In this document: positions 9,358 to 17,872 of the stretch, piece by piece
Layout: every line of letters begins with the position of its first letter
How positions within the stretch are numbered: position 1 is the stretch's first letter
Assembly: GCA_902766765.1 (NCBI GenBank)
Contig: CACXER010000003.1
Coordinates: 1-32,288, forward strand
Source: an uncultured Elusimicrobium sp.
Lineage (GTDB): Bacteria; Elusimicrobiota; Elusimicrobia; Elusimicrobiales; Elusimicrobiaceae
Reading direction: 5' to 3'
Length of the DNA: 32,288 nt
The notes under the pieces: model-generated
What the model was told of the DNA's origin: nothing
What the model saw: the letters and a program-made list of their open reading frames with translations, nothing else
The model's database searches: none
Position numbers and translations under genes: made by a program

Positions 9358-10083
9358 ATGAAAAATAAATTGTTACAAGGTGTATTACACTTCTTTTTCC
9401 CGCGTACATGCGTTTGTTGCGGGCGGGATTTATCTTACCGGGCCACCTCGTATTTATGTCAAGATTGTACCGCCCAGCTTACGCGTCCCGGACCGCTGTT
9501 TTGTGTGCGTTGCGGGGTCAATTTGCCTTCGGGCGGAGCGCATTGTTTTGCGTGCCGTGGCAGTAAAGCCAAAGCGTACAAGTGTAGTTTGATCCGTTCG
9601 GCATGGATATTTAATACGCCCTCGCGCTCGCTTGTGCACGGACTTAAATACGCGTTTGAAGATTATTTGGCCGAGGATATGGGCCTTCAAATGGCACGCA
9701 ATTTTGCCTATTATCCGGAACTGGTTACGGCAGAATTAGTGATCCCGGTGCCGTTATTTCCTTCCCGGCAACGCTCGCGCGGATATAACCAAAGTGAACG
9801 GTTGGCGGACAGTTTTTCCCATCATACCGGTTTGCCACTACTTTCGGATGCACTCGCGCGTACGCGCGACACGGTCAGCCAAACTACGCTTGGGCGTACG
9901 GCGCGTTTGTCTAATATGGTGGGTGCTTTTTCTTGCGTGCGGCCGCAAGCCGTTCGTGGGAAAGTTGTTTTGCTGATAGATGATGTGGCAACTACCGGCG
10001 CCACGTTAGAAGGTTGCGCCCGGGCACTTAAACTGGCCGGGGCCAAACGGGTGTTTGCGTACACCTATGCGCGGGAAAATTAA
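9358..10083 (+). CDS. comF: ComF-family phosphoribosyltransferase-like protein
   Basis: Member of the ComF family, needed for DNA uptake in naturally competent bacteria; the biochemical role is unsettled. The 241-residue protein has two N-terminal zinc knuckles (CVCC near 18-21 with CQDC 34-37, and CVRC 49-52 with CFAC 63-66), then a phosphoribosyltransferase fold with GYNQSERLA and the PRPP-binding loop LLIDDVATTGATLEG near the C terminus. It begins four bases after the SprA-like gene and is probably co-transcribed with it. The link with competence fits the prepilin genes in this window, because type IV pili serve DNA uptake in many bacteria, but that link is an inference. Confidence 0.9.
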   Translation: MKNKLLQGVLHFFFPRTCVCCGRDLSYRATSYLCQDCTAQLTRPGPLFCVRCGVNLPSGGAHCFACRGSKAKAYKCSLIRSAWIFNTPSRSLVHGLKYAFEDYLAEDMGLQMARNFAYYPELVTAELVIPVPLFPSRQRSRGYNQSERLADSFSHHTGLPLLSDALARTRDTVSQTTLGRTARLSNMVGAFSCVRPQAVRGKVVLLIDDVATTGATLEGCARALKLAGAKRVFAYTYAREN

Positions 10084-10087
10084 CATC

Positions 10088-10792
10088 TCACTTTTTCTCT
10101 TTTGGGTGTACTAATTGATGCCCATGGAAACTAAAATGAGCATTACGACACACAATTAGGTGCTCCCAAACAGAAATATCAAAAACGTTAGCAGCTTTTT
10201 CCAGTTGTTCCGTCCAGGCCACATCGGCTGCGGAAGGGCGCGGATCGCCGGAGGGATGGTTGTGAATAATGATCAACCCCGTGGCTTTAATGTTGAGGGC
10301 CATTTCTACAATTTTGCGTGGTTCCAAGTTGATTTCGGAAATAGCCCCACCAAAGAAACGGCGTGTGTTAAGTAGCGTCCACCCCGTAGAAAGAAACATT
10401 ACTTCCACAAATTCTTCGTGCTTCCCGGCCAGTGAATAACGGCAATAATCCAAAATATCATCTAACGCACCCACTTTAATAGTTTGGGATAACTGGTCTT
10501 TGGCATAGCGGCTGAACGCATCACGCACTAGTACAAGCAGTTGGGCGGCACGCGGCCCGATACCCGGCACTTCGCACAAGGCGGCCTCATCGGCATCTAA
10601 TACGGCGGATAAGGAGCCGAACTGTTTAAGTAAATTCCACGCAAGAGACTTTGTATCTTTGCGCGTGATGGCATAGGTAAGCAGTAATTCCAGAAATTCG
10701 TGATCTAATAGAGAGTCCAAACCGGCTGATTCTACACGTGCACGCAAACGGGCGCGATGGCCGAGGTGGGAAGGTTTAGGGGAGGTAGCCAT
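10088..10792 (-). CDS. radC: RadC family JAMM/MPN-domain protein
   Basis: The 234-residue protein matches the RadC (DUF2466) family: N-terminal helix-hairpin-helix region (EVPGIGPRAAQLL, residues 74-86) and a C-terminal JAMM metal site with HNHPSGD at 177-183 and Asp190. The family was once tied to DNA repair, but its role is not established; the JAMM motif suggests a metalloprotease-like fold. Full length for the family. The ATG is preceded by AAGAAAGAGAA. It converges on comF with only four bases between the stop codons and no terminator between them. Confidence 0.93.
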   Translation of the reverse strand: MATSPKPSHLGHRARLRARVESAGLDSLLDHEFLELLLTYAITRKDTKSLAWNLLKQFGSLSAVLDADEAALCEVPGIGPRAAQLLVLVRDAFSRYAKDQLSQTIKVGALDDILDYCRYSLAGKHEEFVEVMFLSTGWTLLNTRRFFGGAISEINLEPRKIVEMALNIKATGLIIIHNHPSGDPRPSAADVAWTEQLEKAANVFDISVWEHLIVCRNAHFSFHGHQLVHPKEKK

Positions 10793-10827
10793 AATTCTAA
10801 TTCTCTTTCTTATTGTACTGCTTTTAA

Positions 10828-10836
10828 TGCTACAAT
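10828..10836 (+). promoter_or_regulatory. extended -10 promoter for lpdA
   Basis: TGCTACAAT, an extended -10 element 36 bases before the lpdA ATG. No good -35 at the right distance, as is usual for extended -10 promoters. The ribosome binding site GGGGGAG lies just before the ATG. Confidence 0.6.
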
Positions 10837-10872
10837 GGTAATAAAGTTATAAGGTGTTAGGCAAGGGGGAGT

Positions 10873-12240
10873 ATGAAAAAGATTATCATTATTGGTGGCG
10901 GCCCGGCGGGTTATCCGGCAGCGTTGGAGGCGGCCGCACTCGGGGCGGAAGTAACCCTGGTGGAAAAGAATAAACTGGGCGGAGTATGTTTGAATTGCGG
11001 GTGTATACCCTCCAAATCGTTTTTAGATGCGGCACATCGTTTTCAGGCGGCATTTTCCGCCGTAGGGTTTAGCGCAGAGGGCGCGCAAACGGCAGCCGAA
11101 CAATTATTCCAAGCCCGCGATTTTGAGCAAGTCAAAAAACGTCAGCAAGTAGCCACCCAAAAACTAACGCAAGGGATTTCCTTTTTACTTAAGAAAGCCA
11201 ACGTAACGGTACTTACGGGCGAGGCGTCTTTTGTAGATGAGCATACGGTAGAAGTGCAAACAGAACAAGGCAAGCAAAAACTGTCCTTTGACGGGGTGAT
11301 TATTGCCACCGGTTCGCAAGCGTTTTATCCGCCGGCGTTGGAAGCGTTGCGCGGGAAAGTGTACGATAATGCCAATTTCTTTGAAATGGAGAAATTGCCC
11401 GCGTCTATGGCTGTTATCGGCGGCGGCGTTATCGGGTGTGAGATGGCTGATTTCTTGCAATCCTTTGGCGTGGAAGTACATTTGATTGAAATGCAACCGC
11501 GGTTGTTGCCACTGGAAGATGAGGGCGTTTCGCGCGTGTTATTCCAAGCATTTACCAAACGGAAAATCAATCTTCATTTGGGCGTAAGTGCGACGTCGGT
11601 GTCGCAAACGCAAGACGGGTTTGAACTGACGCTTTCCGACGGGGGAAAAATCAAAACCCAGCAAGTGCTTGCCGCTATCGGGCGCACGGTAGATGTAAGT
11701 GCCCTGCATTTGGAACGGGTGGGTATTTCTGCCACGCGCAAAGGGATACAAGTAAATCCGCAAACCCTACAAGTTAAAGACAATATCTACGCGGCCGGTG
11801 ACGTAACGGGCTTACTGCAACTGGCGCACGCGGCCACGCGCCAAGGGCAAGTGGCGGCTCGCAATTTATGCGGGGTGTCTGCGGTGTATCACAACGAGCG
11901 GGTGCCGCACGCGGTTTACACCACGCCGGAAATTTCCTCGGTGGGTTTATCTGCCGCGCAAGCACAAGCGCAAGGTATAGAAGTAAAAGCACATAAATCG
12001 TTTTTCTTAGCTAACGGACGGGCTGTGGCGCAAGGTCAAACGGAAGGCTATGTGGAGTGGTTAAGCGATGCCAAAACGGGGAAACTTCTCGGTGCCGTTT
12101 GCGTAGGGGCCCAAGCGTCGGAACTTATCCATATTGCGGCGGTAGCGCTGGAGGCGCAATTTACACTTTCTCAACTCAAAGACGTCGTTTTTGCTCACCC
12201 GACATTTGCCGAAACGTGGTCGGAGGCGTTACATAAATGA
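10873..12240 (+). CDS. lpdA: dihydrolipoyl dehydrogenase (E3)
   Basis: FAD-dependent disulfide oxidoreductase that reoxidises lipoyl groups of 2-oxo acid dehydrogenase or glycine cleavage complexes using NAD. In the 455-residue protein: FAD-binding GGGPAGY near residue 8, redox-active cysteines Cys39 and Cys44 in GGVCLNCGCIPSK, NAD-binding AVIGGGVIGCEMADF around 180, the second FAD motif IYAAGDVTG near 308-316, and the C-terminal interface HPT..E (HPTFAE) bearing the active-site His/Glu pair. An unusual extra Cys42 lies between the redox pair. No E1 or E2 gene is adjacent, so its partner complex lies elsewhere. It shares a four-base ATGA overlap with the next gene. Confidence 0.92.
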   Translation: MKKIIIIGGGPAGYPAALEAAALGAEVTLVEKNKLGGVCLNCGCIPSKSFLDAAHRFQAAFSAVGFSAEGAQTAAEQLFQARDFEQVKKRQQVATQKLTQGISFLLKKANVTVLTGEASFVDEHTVEVQTEQGKQKLSFDGVIIATGSQAFYPPALEALRGKVYDNANFFEMEKLPASMAVIGGGVIGCEMADFLQSFGVEVHLIEMQPRLLPLEDEGVSRVLFQAFTKRKINLHLGVSATSVSQTQDGFELTLSDGGKIKTQQVLAAIGRTVDVSALHLERVGISATRKGIQVNPQTLQVKDNIYAAGDVTGLLQLAHAATRQGQVAARNLCGVSAVYHNERVPHAVYTTPEISSVGLSAAQAQAQGIEVKAHKSFFLANGRAVAQGQTEGYVEWLSDAKTGKLLGAVCVGAQASELIHIAAVALEAQFTLSQLKDVVFAHPTFAETWSEALHK

Positions 12241-12950
12241 AATCGTTTTGTGTGGTGCTTGTCCGTCCGCGTGATCCTAATAATATTGGTGCCGCCGCGC
12301 GTGCAATGGCGAATTTCGGATTGTCTGATTTGCGCGTGGTGGAACCGTTTGCCGTGGCGTGGCGTGAAGCCGTCAGCGCGGTCGGTGCGGAAGATATTAT
12401 GCATAGCGCCGTGCAGTACCAAACATTGGATGAGGCACTGGCGGATACGTCTTTTTCGCTGGCGGCCACGGCCCTTCGCAATCGGCATTTAGAGCAGGAA
12501 ATTGTTACACTTCCCGTCTTAAATAAACGCTTGGAAAAGGCGCCGGAAGGAAAAATCGCCCTGGTGTTTGGTAATGAAAAAACGGGACTTTCCGGCGAGG
12601 ATATTGAGCGGTGTGTGGCGGTATTAAATATTCCTACCGTGTCCAAGCAACCCTCCATCAATTTGGCGCAAGCCGTTATTTTGACGTGTTACGAACTTTC
12701 CCGCCGCGCGGATTTTGTGCCTTTGCGTACAGCCGGATCCCATATTGCTGCTGCACCAACCGACGCGCAAAAAGAAATTTTGGTGGACAAACTATTTACG
12801 CTTTGCGAAAAAGCGGACCTCCGCCCCGATTTAACGTGCGACCAACGCAAAGCATTTTTGCGCCGCATGGTAGGCAATTTATCCTTAAACGAAGTGCAAC
12901 TCTTTTTTGCCAAATCACTCGCCGAACGATTAGCCCAACGGGTAAAATAG
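12237..12950 (+). CDS. trmJ: SPOUT RNA 2'-O-methyltransferase, TrmJ/TrmH group
   Basis: SAM-dependent ribose methyltransferase of the SPOUT class, most likely acting on tRNA position 32 (TrmJ). The 237-residue protein shows the three family motifs: NIGAAARAM near 17-25, the knot glycine segment FGNEKTGLS near 104-112, and the SAM-loop region IPTVSKQPSINLAQA near 130-145. The start overlaps the lpdA stop (ATGA), which implies coupling. The C-terminal about 80 residues form a helical extension, as in TrmJ. An exact substrate cannot be read from the sequence; other TrmH relatives modify rRNA. It converges with a prepilin gene five bases away. Confidence 0.85.
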   Translation: MKSFCVVLVRPRDPNNIGAAARAMANFGLSDLRVVEPFAVAWREAVSAVGAEDIMHSAVQYQTLDEALADTSFSLAATALRNRHLEQEIVTLPVLNKRLEKAPEGKIALVFGNEKTGLSGEDIERCVAVLNIPTVSKQPSINLAQAVILTCYELSRRADFVPLRTAGSHIAAAPTDAQKEILVDKLFTLCEKADLRPDLTCDQRKAFLRRMVGNLSLNEVQLFFAKSLAERLAQRVK

Positions 12951-12955
12951 ATAGA

Positions 12956-13483
12956 TTATTGGTCTATGGGATACACGGTGTATCCATAAGTCAATCCTTG
13001 CAGGGTTGGCACACCGCCCGTAAAACCGGAATTCCCTGTTAGTGAGCGGCATAATTTGATTGCGTTGGCATCCGTCTCTTTGGCGTAACAGTATCGTTTG
13101 TTTGTAGTGAAATTATCTTGATATACAAAAGAAGCGTCGCGCCGTCCGCAAGAAACAGAATTGTTTTGGCTTCCTACTGCCGAATTGATACAACAGAAAA
13201 CATCTTCATTTTGAGCGCAAGAACTGTTTTGATTGATTGAAGTAACGGACATTCCTCCGGGTGCATCGACCGCTAATTCGTCAAAACTGCTGGGATAAGT
13301 TCCATTTGCCAAATGGTAAGTTTGTACAGCGGTAGAATAGGCATGTGTGAGCGTTTTTAGGTTGGAAAAGCGCGCTTTGTTGACGGCGAGCGTATATTGC
13401 GGCATGGCCACTGCGGCAAGTATGCCGATAATGAGTACCACCACTAATAATTCTATAAGCGTAAATGCTTGTTTGTTTTTCAT
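12956..13483 (-). CDS. type IV prepilin-like protein A (orphan)
   Basis: A 175-residue prepilin-like protein. Short leader MKNKQA, processing before Phe7, and the conserved hydrophobic helix [19 protein letters not shown] with the mature Glu5 (Glu11). The residue at -1 is Ala6, not the usual Gly. The globular part is rich in cysteine (10) and polar residues and has the block TYHLANGTYPSSFDEL seen in related pilins. The ATG at 13483 is chosen because AGGAG stands five bases upstream; the longer frame to 13537 runs through the promoter. Transcribed alone from a near-consensus promoter (13517-13545), convergent with trmJ and divergent from prepilin B. No assembly genes nearby, so it may be a minor pilin or pseudopilin of a system encoded elsewhere. 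Confidence 0.88.
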   Translation of the reverse strand: MKNKQAFTLIELLVVVLIIGILAAVAMPQYTLAVNKARFSNLKTLTHAYSTAVQTYHLANGTYPSSFDELAVDAPGGMSVTSINQNSSCAQNEDVFCCINSAVGSQNNSVSCGRRDASFVYQDNFTTNKRYCYAKETDANAIKLCRSLTGNSGFTGGVPTLQGLTYGYTVYPIDQ

Positions 13484-13516
13484 AAAATCTCCTGGTTGCT
13501 TTTTTACGGATACTTC

Positions 13517-13545
13517 ATTATTGTTCTTTTTTTTCAATTTGTCAA
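13517..13545 (-). promoter_or_regulatory. sigma-70 promoter of prepilin A with T/A-tract spacer
   Basis: Read on the minus strand: TTGACA (13545-13540), a 17-base spacer containing eight consecutive A, then AATAAT (13522-13517). Perfect -35 hexamer. Closely matches the promoter of prepilin C. Confidence 0.75.
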
Positions 13546-13567
13546 GTTTTTAAAAGGCACAAAAAAC

Positions 13568-13595
13568 TTGCATTTATTTTTTTTTTTGCTAAACT
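13568..13595 (+). promoter_or_regulatory. promoter of prepilin B with 11-T spacer
   Basis: TTGCAT (13568-13573), a 16-base spacer containing 11 consecutive T (13577-13587) and TGC, then TAAACT (13590-13595). Same layout as the promoter of prepilin D. A strong ribosome binding site GGAGGGG follows at 13617-13623. Confidence 0.7.
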
Positions 13596-13628
13596 CTACG
13601 TATACTTATTTTATATGGAGGGGTATAT

Positions 13629-14183
13629 ATGAAAAATAAAAGTGGTTTGTCGGGCCGTTTGAATGCAAAAGGATTCACACTCATTGAACTTTTAGTGGTG
13701 GTACTCATTATCGGTATTTTGGCGTCTATAGCGTTACCGCAATATAAGGTGGCTGTATTGAAAGCCAAATATGCACGTATGATTACGGTGGCTGAAAGTT
13801 TTAAGTTGGCCCAGGAACGGTACTATATGGCCAATAACGCGTACGCCCCCAGTATTTGGGATGTGGATATAGATATAACGGGTGAGCAGGTAACGGAACC
13901 TTTTAGTAATATGGATGCTTATAAAGTGGGCGAGTTTTATGTGTTTGCTTCCCCGACGCAAATTGCTACGTATTGGGTGGACAAAGATAACAGTTTGTAT
14001 ATGATGTATAACTTGTGCTACGATAACGCTTACCTGCATTGTGCTTGGGGGGAGGCACATTCATTATGTCGGGCCTATTCGGGTAGCGGTGCGGCGGGAA
14101 AAACCGTATGCCGCAGTTTGCCCGGGGCATTCAATTGTGAGGAAAAGACGTCTAAGGGGTATTATTCTTGCCAAGGAATGTAA
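13629..14183 (+). CDS. type IV prepilin-like protein B (orphan)
   Basis: A 184-residue prepilin with a 15-residue leader ending in Lys-Gly15, cleavage before Phe16, and the helix [24 protein letters not shown] with Glu20 as mature Glu5. After the helix come AQERYYMANNAYAPS and DVDIDITG, then Cys-containing C-terminal blocks (SLCRAYSG and TVCRSLPG). GGAGGGG stands six bases before the ATG. Divergent from prepilin A across a 145-base gap holding both promoters; rpmE follows 82 bases later from its own promoter. The RBS region is nearly identical to that of prepilin D, pointing to a duplicated cassette. The specific role (major or minor pilin, DNA uptake, secretion) cannot be read. Confidence 0.9.
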   Translation: MKNKSGLSGRLNAKGFTLIELLVVVLIIGILASIALPQYKVAVLKAKYARMITVAESFKLAQERYYMANNAYAPSIWDVDIDITGEQVTEPFSNMDAYKVGEFYVFASPTQIATYWVDKDNSLYMMYNLCYDNAYLHCAWGEAHSLCRAYSGSGAAGKTVCRSLPGAFNCEEKTSKGYYSCQGM

Positions 14184-14209
14184 TTTTCTTTTTATTTTCC
14201 ATTACAATT

Positions 14210-14218
14210 TGCTATAAT
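14210..14218 (+). promoter_or_regulatory. extended -10 promoter for rpmE
   Basis: TGCTATAAT, a perfect TATAAT with the extended TGC; start expected near 14225, giving a leader of about 40 bases before the rpmE ATG, with GAGG near 14255. Confidence 0.65.
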
Positions 14219-14265
14219 AATCAAGAAGTCCTTTTTGGGCTGAACCATTTTTTAGAGGAAAAACT

Positions 14266-14619
14266 ATGAAAGAAAAAATTCATCCGACGTACGACTTCGT
14301 AGAAGCCGTCTGCGCGTGCGGGAACAAATTTATGACCCGCTCTACCGCTAAAACCTTAAAATTGGACATTTGCTCCGCTTGCCATCCGTTCTTTACGGGG
14401 AAACAAAAACTCTTGGATACGGAAGGTATGGTAGACAAATTCAATAAACGCTATGCCAAAACCGAAGGCAAAACGTTGGTCCGCAAACCCAAAACCGAAG
14501 TAAAAGCCAAAGCCAAATTGGCCCGCAAACCGGCAGCCGCCGCCAAAAAAACGGCCGCTAAAAAACCGGCAAAAAAAGCCGCGGCCAAAAAAGAAACTAA
14601 GGCCGAAACCGCTAAATAG
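14266..14619 (+). CDS. rpmE: 50S ribosomal protein L31, with long basic C-terminal tail
   Basis: Ribosomal protein bL31 of the zinc-binding (C+) type: IHPTY near the start, CAC at 16-18 and CSAC at 36-39 supply four Cys ligands, and PFFTGKQ and DKFNKRY follow as in E. coli L31. The normal protein is about 70 residues; this one is 117 because of a tail of about 45 residues made of Lys, Ala and Pro repeats ([16 protein letters not shown]). The tail resembles histone H1-like low-complexity extensions and would be disordered and RNA-binding. Own promoter upstream, strong terminator downstream, so it is a single-gene unit. Confidence 0.95.
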   Translation: MKEKIHPTYDFVEAVCACGNKFMTRSTAKTLKLDICSACHPFFTGKQKLLDTEGMVDKFNKRYAKTEGKTLVRKPKTEVKAKAKLARKPAAAAKKTAAKKPAKKAAAKKETKAETAK

Positions 14620-14634
14620 CGTCAGGTTTTTAAA

Positions 14635-14665
14635 AGAGCAGACACTTCCGGTGTCTGCTCTTTTT
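14635..14665 (+). terminator. intrinsic terminator after rpmE
   Basis: Perfect 11-bp stem (14635-14645 with 14651-14661), five-base loop TTCCG, then TTTTT. It separates rpmE from the prfA operon. Confidence 0.95.
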
Positions 14666-14688
14666 CTATGTAAACGACAGGGGACAGT

Positions 14689-15747
14689 ATGGATACATCT
14701 AAATACGTTGCTGAATTTCAACAGTTGGAAAAAGACCTTTCCAGCGGCAATTTGTCCGCGGCGGACTTGGCGGCCAAAGCCAAACGCCACGCTTATTTAA
14801 AGCCGATTATTGAAAAGGAACGGGAAGTGGCCGCCGTGGAAAAATCCATTGCCGATGACCGTGCGATGATTGAAGCGGGGGAAGATAAAGAACTTGTCAA
14901 AATGGCCGCCGAAGAACTGGCCGAGTTGGAAGAAAAACTGCCCGTTTTGCAAAAGCAGTTGCGTATTTTGGTAATTCCGCCCGATCCCAATGATTCCAAA
15001 AACATTTATTTGGAAATCCGCCCCGGTGCCGGTGGCGAAGAATCCGCATTGTTTGCCGCCGAACTCTTGCGCGTATATCAACATTTCGCGCAAACAAAGG
15101 GCTGGGGTACGGAACTATTGGAATATACCCCTACCGGACTGAAAGGTTGTAAATACGTCAGTATGTTTATCAAGGGTGACGGCGCCTATTCGTGGCTTCG
15201 TATGGAAGCAGGCACGCACCGCGTGCAACGCGTGCCGGATACGGAAACCTCCGGCCGTGTACACACGTCTACCGTAACGGTTGCCATTATGCCGGAAGCC
15301 GAAGAGATTGATATTCAAATCCGTCCCGAAGATTTAGAAATGGAAACGTGCCGCTCCGGTGGAGCCGGCGGACAGAACGTCAACAAAGTGGAAACCGCCG
15401 TACGTATTTTACACAAACCTACCGGCATAGTCGTTTCCTGCCGCGAAGAACGTCACCAGGGTGCCAACCGCGAGAAAGCTATGGCCATGCTGCGCGCCAA
15501 ACTCTATCAAATAGAGGAAGAAAAACGTAATAAGGAAATTTACGACGAGCGCAAAAGCCAAGTGGGTACCGGCGACCGTTCCGAAAAAATTCGCACGTAT
15601 AACTTTCCGCAGAGCCGCGTAACCGACCACCGCACCGATATTTCCTACCATAACATTATGGAAATTATGGCCGGAAACATTGAGCCCGTGCTAGAAGATT
15701 TGCGCGCGTGGCGTGTGGAACAAAAACTTAAAAACTTGCAACTCTAA
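14689..15747 (+). CDS. prfA: peptide chain release factor 1
   Basis: Class I release factor that reads UAA and UAG and triggers hydrolysis of the finished peptide. The 352-residue protein carries the GGQ motif at 227-229 within [14 protein letters not shown], whose Gln is the substrate of PrmC encoded next. The stop-codon recognition loop reads RVPDTE (PDT at 183-185), the P-x-T form that marks RF1 rather than the SPF of RF2. Full length for the family. An AGGGGACAGT stretch precedes the ATG. The stop codon overlaps the prmC start by one base (TAATG). Confidence 0.97.
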   Translation: MDTSKYVAEFQQLEKDLSSGNLSAADLAAKAKRHAYLKPIIEKEREVAAVEKSIADDRAMIEAGEDKELVKMAAEELAELEEKLPVLQKQLRILVIPPDPNDSKNIYLEIRPGAGGEESALFAAELLRVYQHFAQTKGWGTELLEYTPTGLKGCKYVSMFIKGDGAYSWLRMEAGTHRVQRVPDTETSGRVHTSTVTVAIMPEAEEIDIQIRPEDLEMETCRSGGAGGQNVNKVETAVRILHKPTGIVVSCREERHQGANREKAMAMLRAKLYQIEEEKRNKEIYDERKSQVGTGDRSEKIRTYNFPQSRVTDHRTDISYHNIMEIMAGNIEPVLEDLRAWRVEQKLKNLQL

Positions 15748-16583
15748 TGCAACTGGCCGAAATTCTTTCTCAAGCGGTTATCCGTCTTACCCGGTCCGGC
15801 TCCGATGAGCCGCAAGCCAATGCTGAGTGGTTACTGGCGTGCGTGTTAAACGTTACGCGCACGTGGCTACTGGCCCACGGCGATTATGAATTATCCGAAA
15901 ACGAACTTGCCTTATACGAAAAATACCTCACGCGCAAGGCCGCCGGGGAGCCGCTTTCCCACATTGTAGGTTATCAGCCGTTTGACGGTATGGACATTAT
16001 CGTGTCGCCCGACGTCCTGACTCCTCGGCCGGAAACGGAAGAACTGGTGGAAATTGTTTCTGCGTTATACGATAAAAAAGGGACGTATACCTTTTTGGAT
16101 ATGTGCACAGGTAGTGGGTGTATTGCGTGTGCCTTGGCACGGCGTTTTGCCCGTGCGCGGGTACTGGGAGTAGATATTAGTGAAAAGGCGCTCGCTATTG
16201 CGCACGAAAATATCAAAAAATTCCGTCTGCATGAGCGCGTGCAACTGATGCAAAGTAATTTGTGGGAAAGTGTCACAGGCACGTTTGATTTAATTATTTC
16301 CAATCCCCCTTATATTCCTTCGCAAATTGTAGATACACTTACGCAAGAAGTATTGCGTGAGCCGCGGCTGGCCTTGGATGGCGGCGCGGACGGCTTGGAT
16401 ATTGTGCGTCCTTTATGCTCGGTAGCGGCGGATTATTTGAACCCCGGCGGGTGGCTTGCGTTGGAACTGTGCAAAGGGCAAGCCGCGGCCGTAGCGCGGG
16501 GGTTGCAAGAAATCGGCTGGCAAGCCGTCGTCAAAAAAGATATAGTGGGAATAGAGCGTTTTGTGCTGGCGCAAAAAATTTAA
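15747..16583 (+). CDS. prmC: release factor glutamine methyltransferase
   Basis: Methylates the Gln of the GGQ motif in release factors using SAM. The 278-residue protein has the N-terminal helical domain (1-80), the SAM-binding motif LDMCTGSGCIACALA near 117-131, an acidic DIS after the second strand, and the catalytic NPPY at 186-189 in SNPPYIPS. Start overlaps the prfA stop, the classic prfA-prmC arrangement, so enzyme and substrate are co-translated. murA follows after a 17-base gap. Confidence 0.96.
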   Translation: MQLAEILSQAVIRLTRSGSDEPQANAEWLLACVLNVTRTWLLAHGDYELSENELALYEKYLTRKAAGEPLSHIVGYQPFDGMDIIVSPDVLTPRPETEELVEIVSALYDKKGTYTFLDMCTGSGCIACALARRFARARVLGVDISEKALAIAHENIKKFRLHERVQLMQSNLWESVTGTFDLIISNPPYIPSQIVDTLTQEVLREPRLALDGGADGLDIVRPLCSVAADYLNPGGWLALELCKGQAAAVARGLQEIGWQAVVKKDIVGIERFVLAQKI

Positions 16584-16600
16584 ACTTTTTAGGAGTTTTT

Positions 16601-17872
16601 ATGGACCGTTTTTTAATTCGTGGCGGTAAAAAATTACAAGGTGTGGTGCAAATTAGCGGTAGTAAAAATGCGGCACTGCCTATTTTGGTAGCCACGTTAC
16701 TTACCGACGGGAAATGTGTGCTTCACCGCGTTCCCAATTTGCGCGATGTGCGCACGACGCTTAAAATTTTGGAGTATTTAGGCAAGAAAATTTCCTACCA
16801 AAAAAATACCGTTACCATTGAAGCCAACGGACAACTCAAAAACAATTTGCCCTATGAGTTGGTTAAACAAATGCGGGCGAGTTTTTGGGTGGCCGGGCCG
16901 CTTTTAGCGCGCTTTAAAGAGGCGGAAATTCCGCTACCGGGTGGGTGCGCTATCGGCGTGCGCCCGGTGGATATTCATTTAAAAGGATTTGAAAAATTAG
17001 GTGCCACTTGCGAAACAAAAGCAGGCGACGTTGTCATCCGTGCAAAAAAACTAACTCCCGCTAAGATTGTGTTGCGCTTTCCCAGCGTGGGGGCAACACA
17101 AAATCTACTTATGTGCGCGTGTTTGATTGACGGCGAAACCGTATTGGAAAACGTAGCCAAAGAACCGGAAATTGACGACGTGGTGGCGTTTTTAAATAAA
17201 ATGGGAGCAGATATCCACAGCGATGACAAAGGCCGCCTGATTGTGCGCGGTGTCAAGGCGCTACACGGCGCGGAACATACGGTCGTGGCTGATCGCATTG
17301 AAACCGGTTCGTATGCGCTGGCTGCCGCGGCTACGCGCGGAGAAGTAACTTTAGAGGGTTGCGTGCCGGAACATAACGCCATTTTGTGGGACGATTTACA
17401 AGAAGCCGGATTTAAGTTAGACATCGGTAAAGATTTTGTGCGTGTGCACGCTTACGACGGAGAAATTAAACCCTTGCGCGTGCGGACGGCGCCGTATCCC
17501 GGTTTCGCGACGGATTTACAAGCCCCGTGGATGACGCTGATGACCTTGTGCAACGGTACGGCGGAAGTGGACGAAGATATTTTTGAAAACCGCTTTATGC
17601 ACGCGCCGGAACTCGTGCGTATGGGGGCGCAAATCTCTACGGAAAAAAGTTTGGCGCGTATTACGGGCGTGAAAGAATTATCAGCCGCGCACGTGCAATC
17701 GTCCGATTTGCGCGGCGGGTTTGCGCTTGTAATGGCAGGACTTTGCGCCAAGGGCGAAACGGAAGTAGAGCGCGTGTATCACATTGACCGCGGCTATGAA
17801 CGGTTGGAAGAAAAACTGACCGAGTTGGGCGCGGATATCCGCCGCTATAACCCCGATAAAGATGAATTTTAA
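16601..17872 (+). CDS. murA: UDP-N-acetylglucosamine 1-carboxyvinyltransferase
   Basis: First committed step of peptidoglycan synthesis, moving enolpyruvate from PEP to UDP-GlcNAc in the cytoplasm. 423 residues from the chosen ATG, which has AGGAG five bases upstream; an open frame reaching back to 16415 lies inside prmC and is not used. Lys22-Asn23 (SGSKNAA) bind substrate, and the catalytic cysteine is Cys116 in PGGCAIGVRPVDIH, so the enzyme is of the fosfomycin-sensitive type rather than the Asp variant. Two-fold repeated domains as usual. The end overlaps folC by 11 bases. Confidence 0.97.
   Translation: MDRFLIRGGKKLQGVVQISGSKNAALPILVATLLTDGKCVLHRVPNLRDVRTTLKILEYLGKKISYQKNTVTIEANGQLKNNLPYELVKQMRASFWVAGPLLARFKEAEIPLPGGCAIGVRPVDIHLKGFEKLGATCETKAGDVVIRAKKLTPAKIVLRFPSVGATQNLLMCACLIDGETVLENVAKEPEIDDVVAFLNKMGADIHSDDKGRLIVRGVKALHGAEHTVVADRIETGSYALAAAATRGEVTLEGCVPEHNAILWDDLQEAGFKLDIGKDFVRVHAYDGEIKPLRVRTAPYPGFATDLQAPWMTLMTLCNGTAEVDEDIFENRFMHAPELVRMGAQISTEKSLARITGVKELSAAHVQSSDLRGGFALVMAGLCAKGETEVERVYHIDRGYERLEEKLTELGADIRRYNPDKDEF

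Noticed and set aside
13484-13537. Longer start for prepilin A
   Set aside because: The extension covers the -10 and spacer of its promoter, and AGGAG sits right before the inner ATG.
12956-14183. Divergent prepilin pair as a mobile element
   Set aside because: No transposase, direct repeats or inverted ends could be seen around it.
14500-14619. Repeat region or assembly error at the rpmE 3' end
   Set aside because: The repeats are codon-level Lys/Ala coding with an intact frame and a proper terminator after it.
16415-16600. Open frame extending murA 62 codons upstream
   Set aside because: It lies inside prmC in another frame; the ATG at 16601 has AGGAG at ideal spacing and the MurA N terminus starts there.
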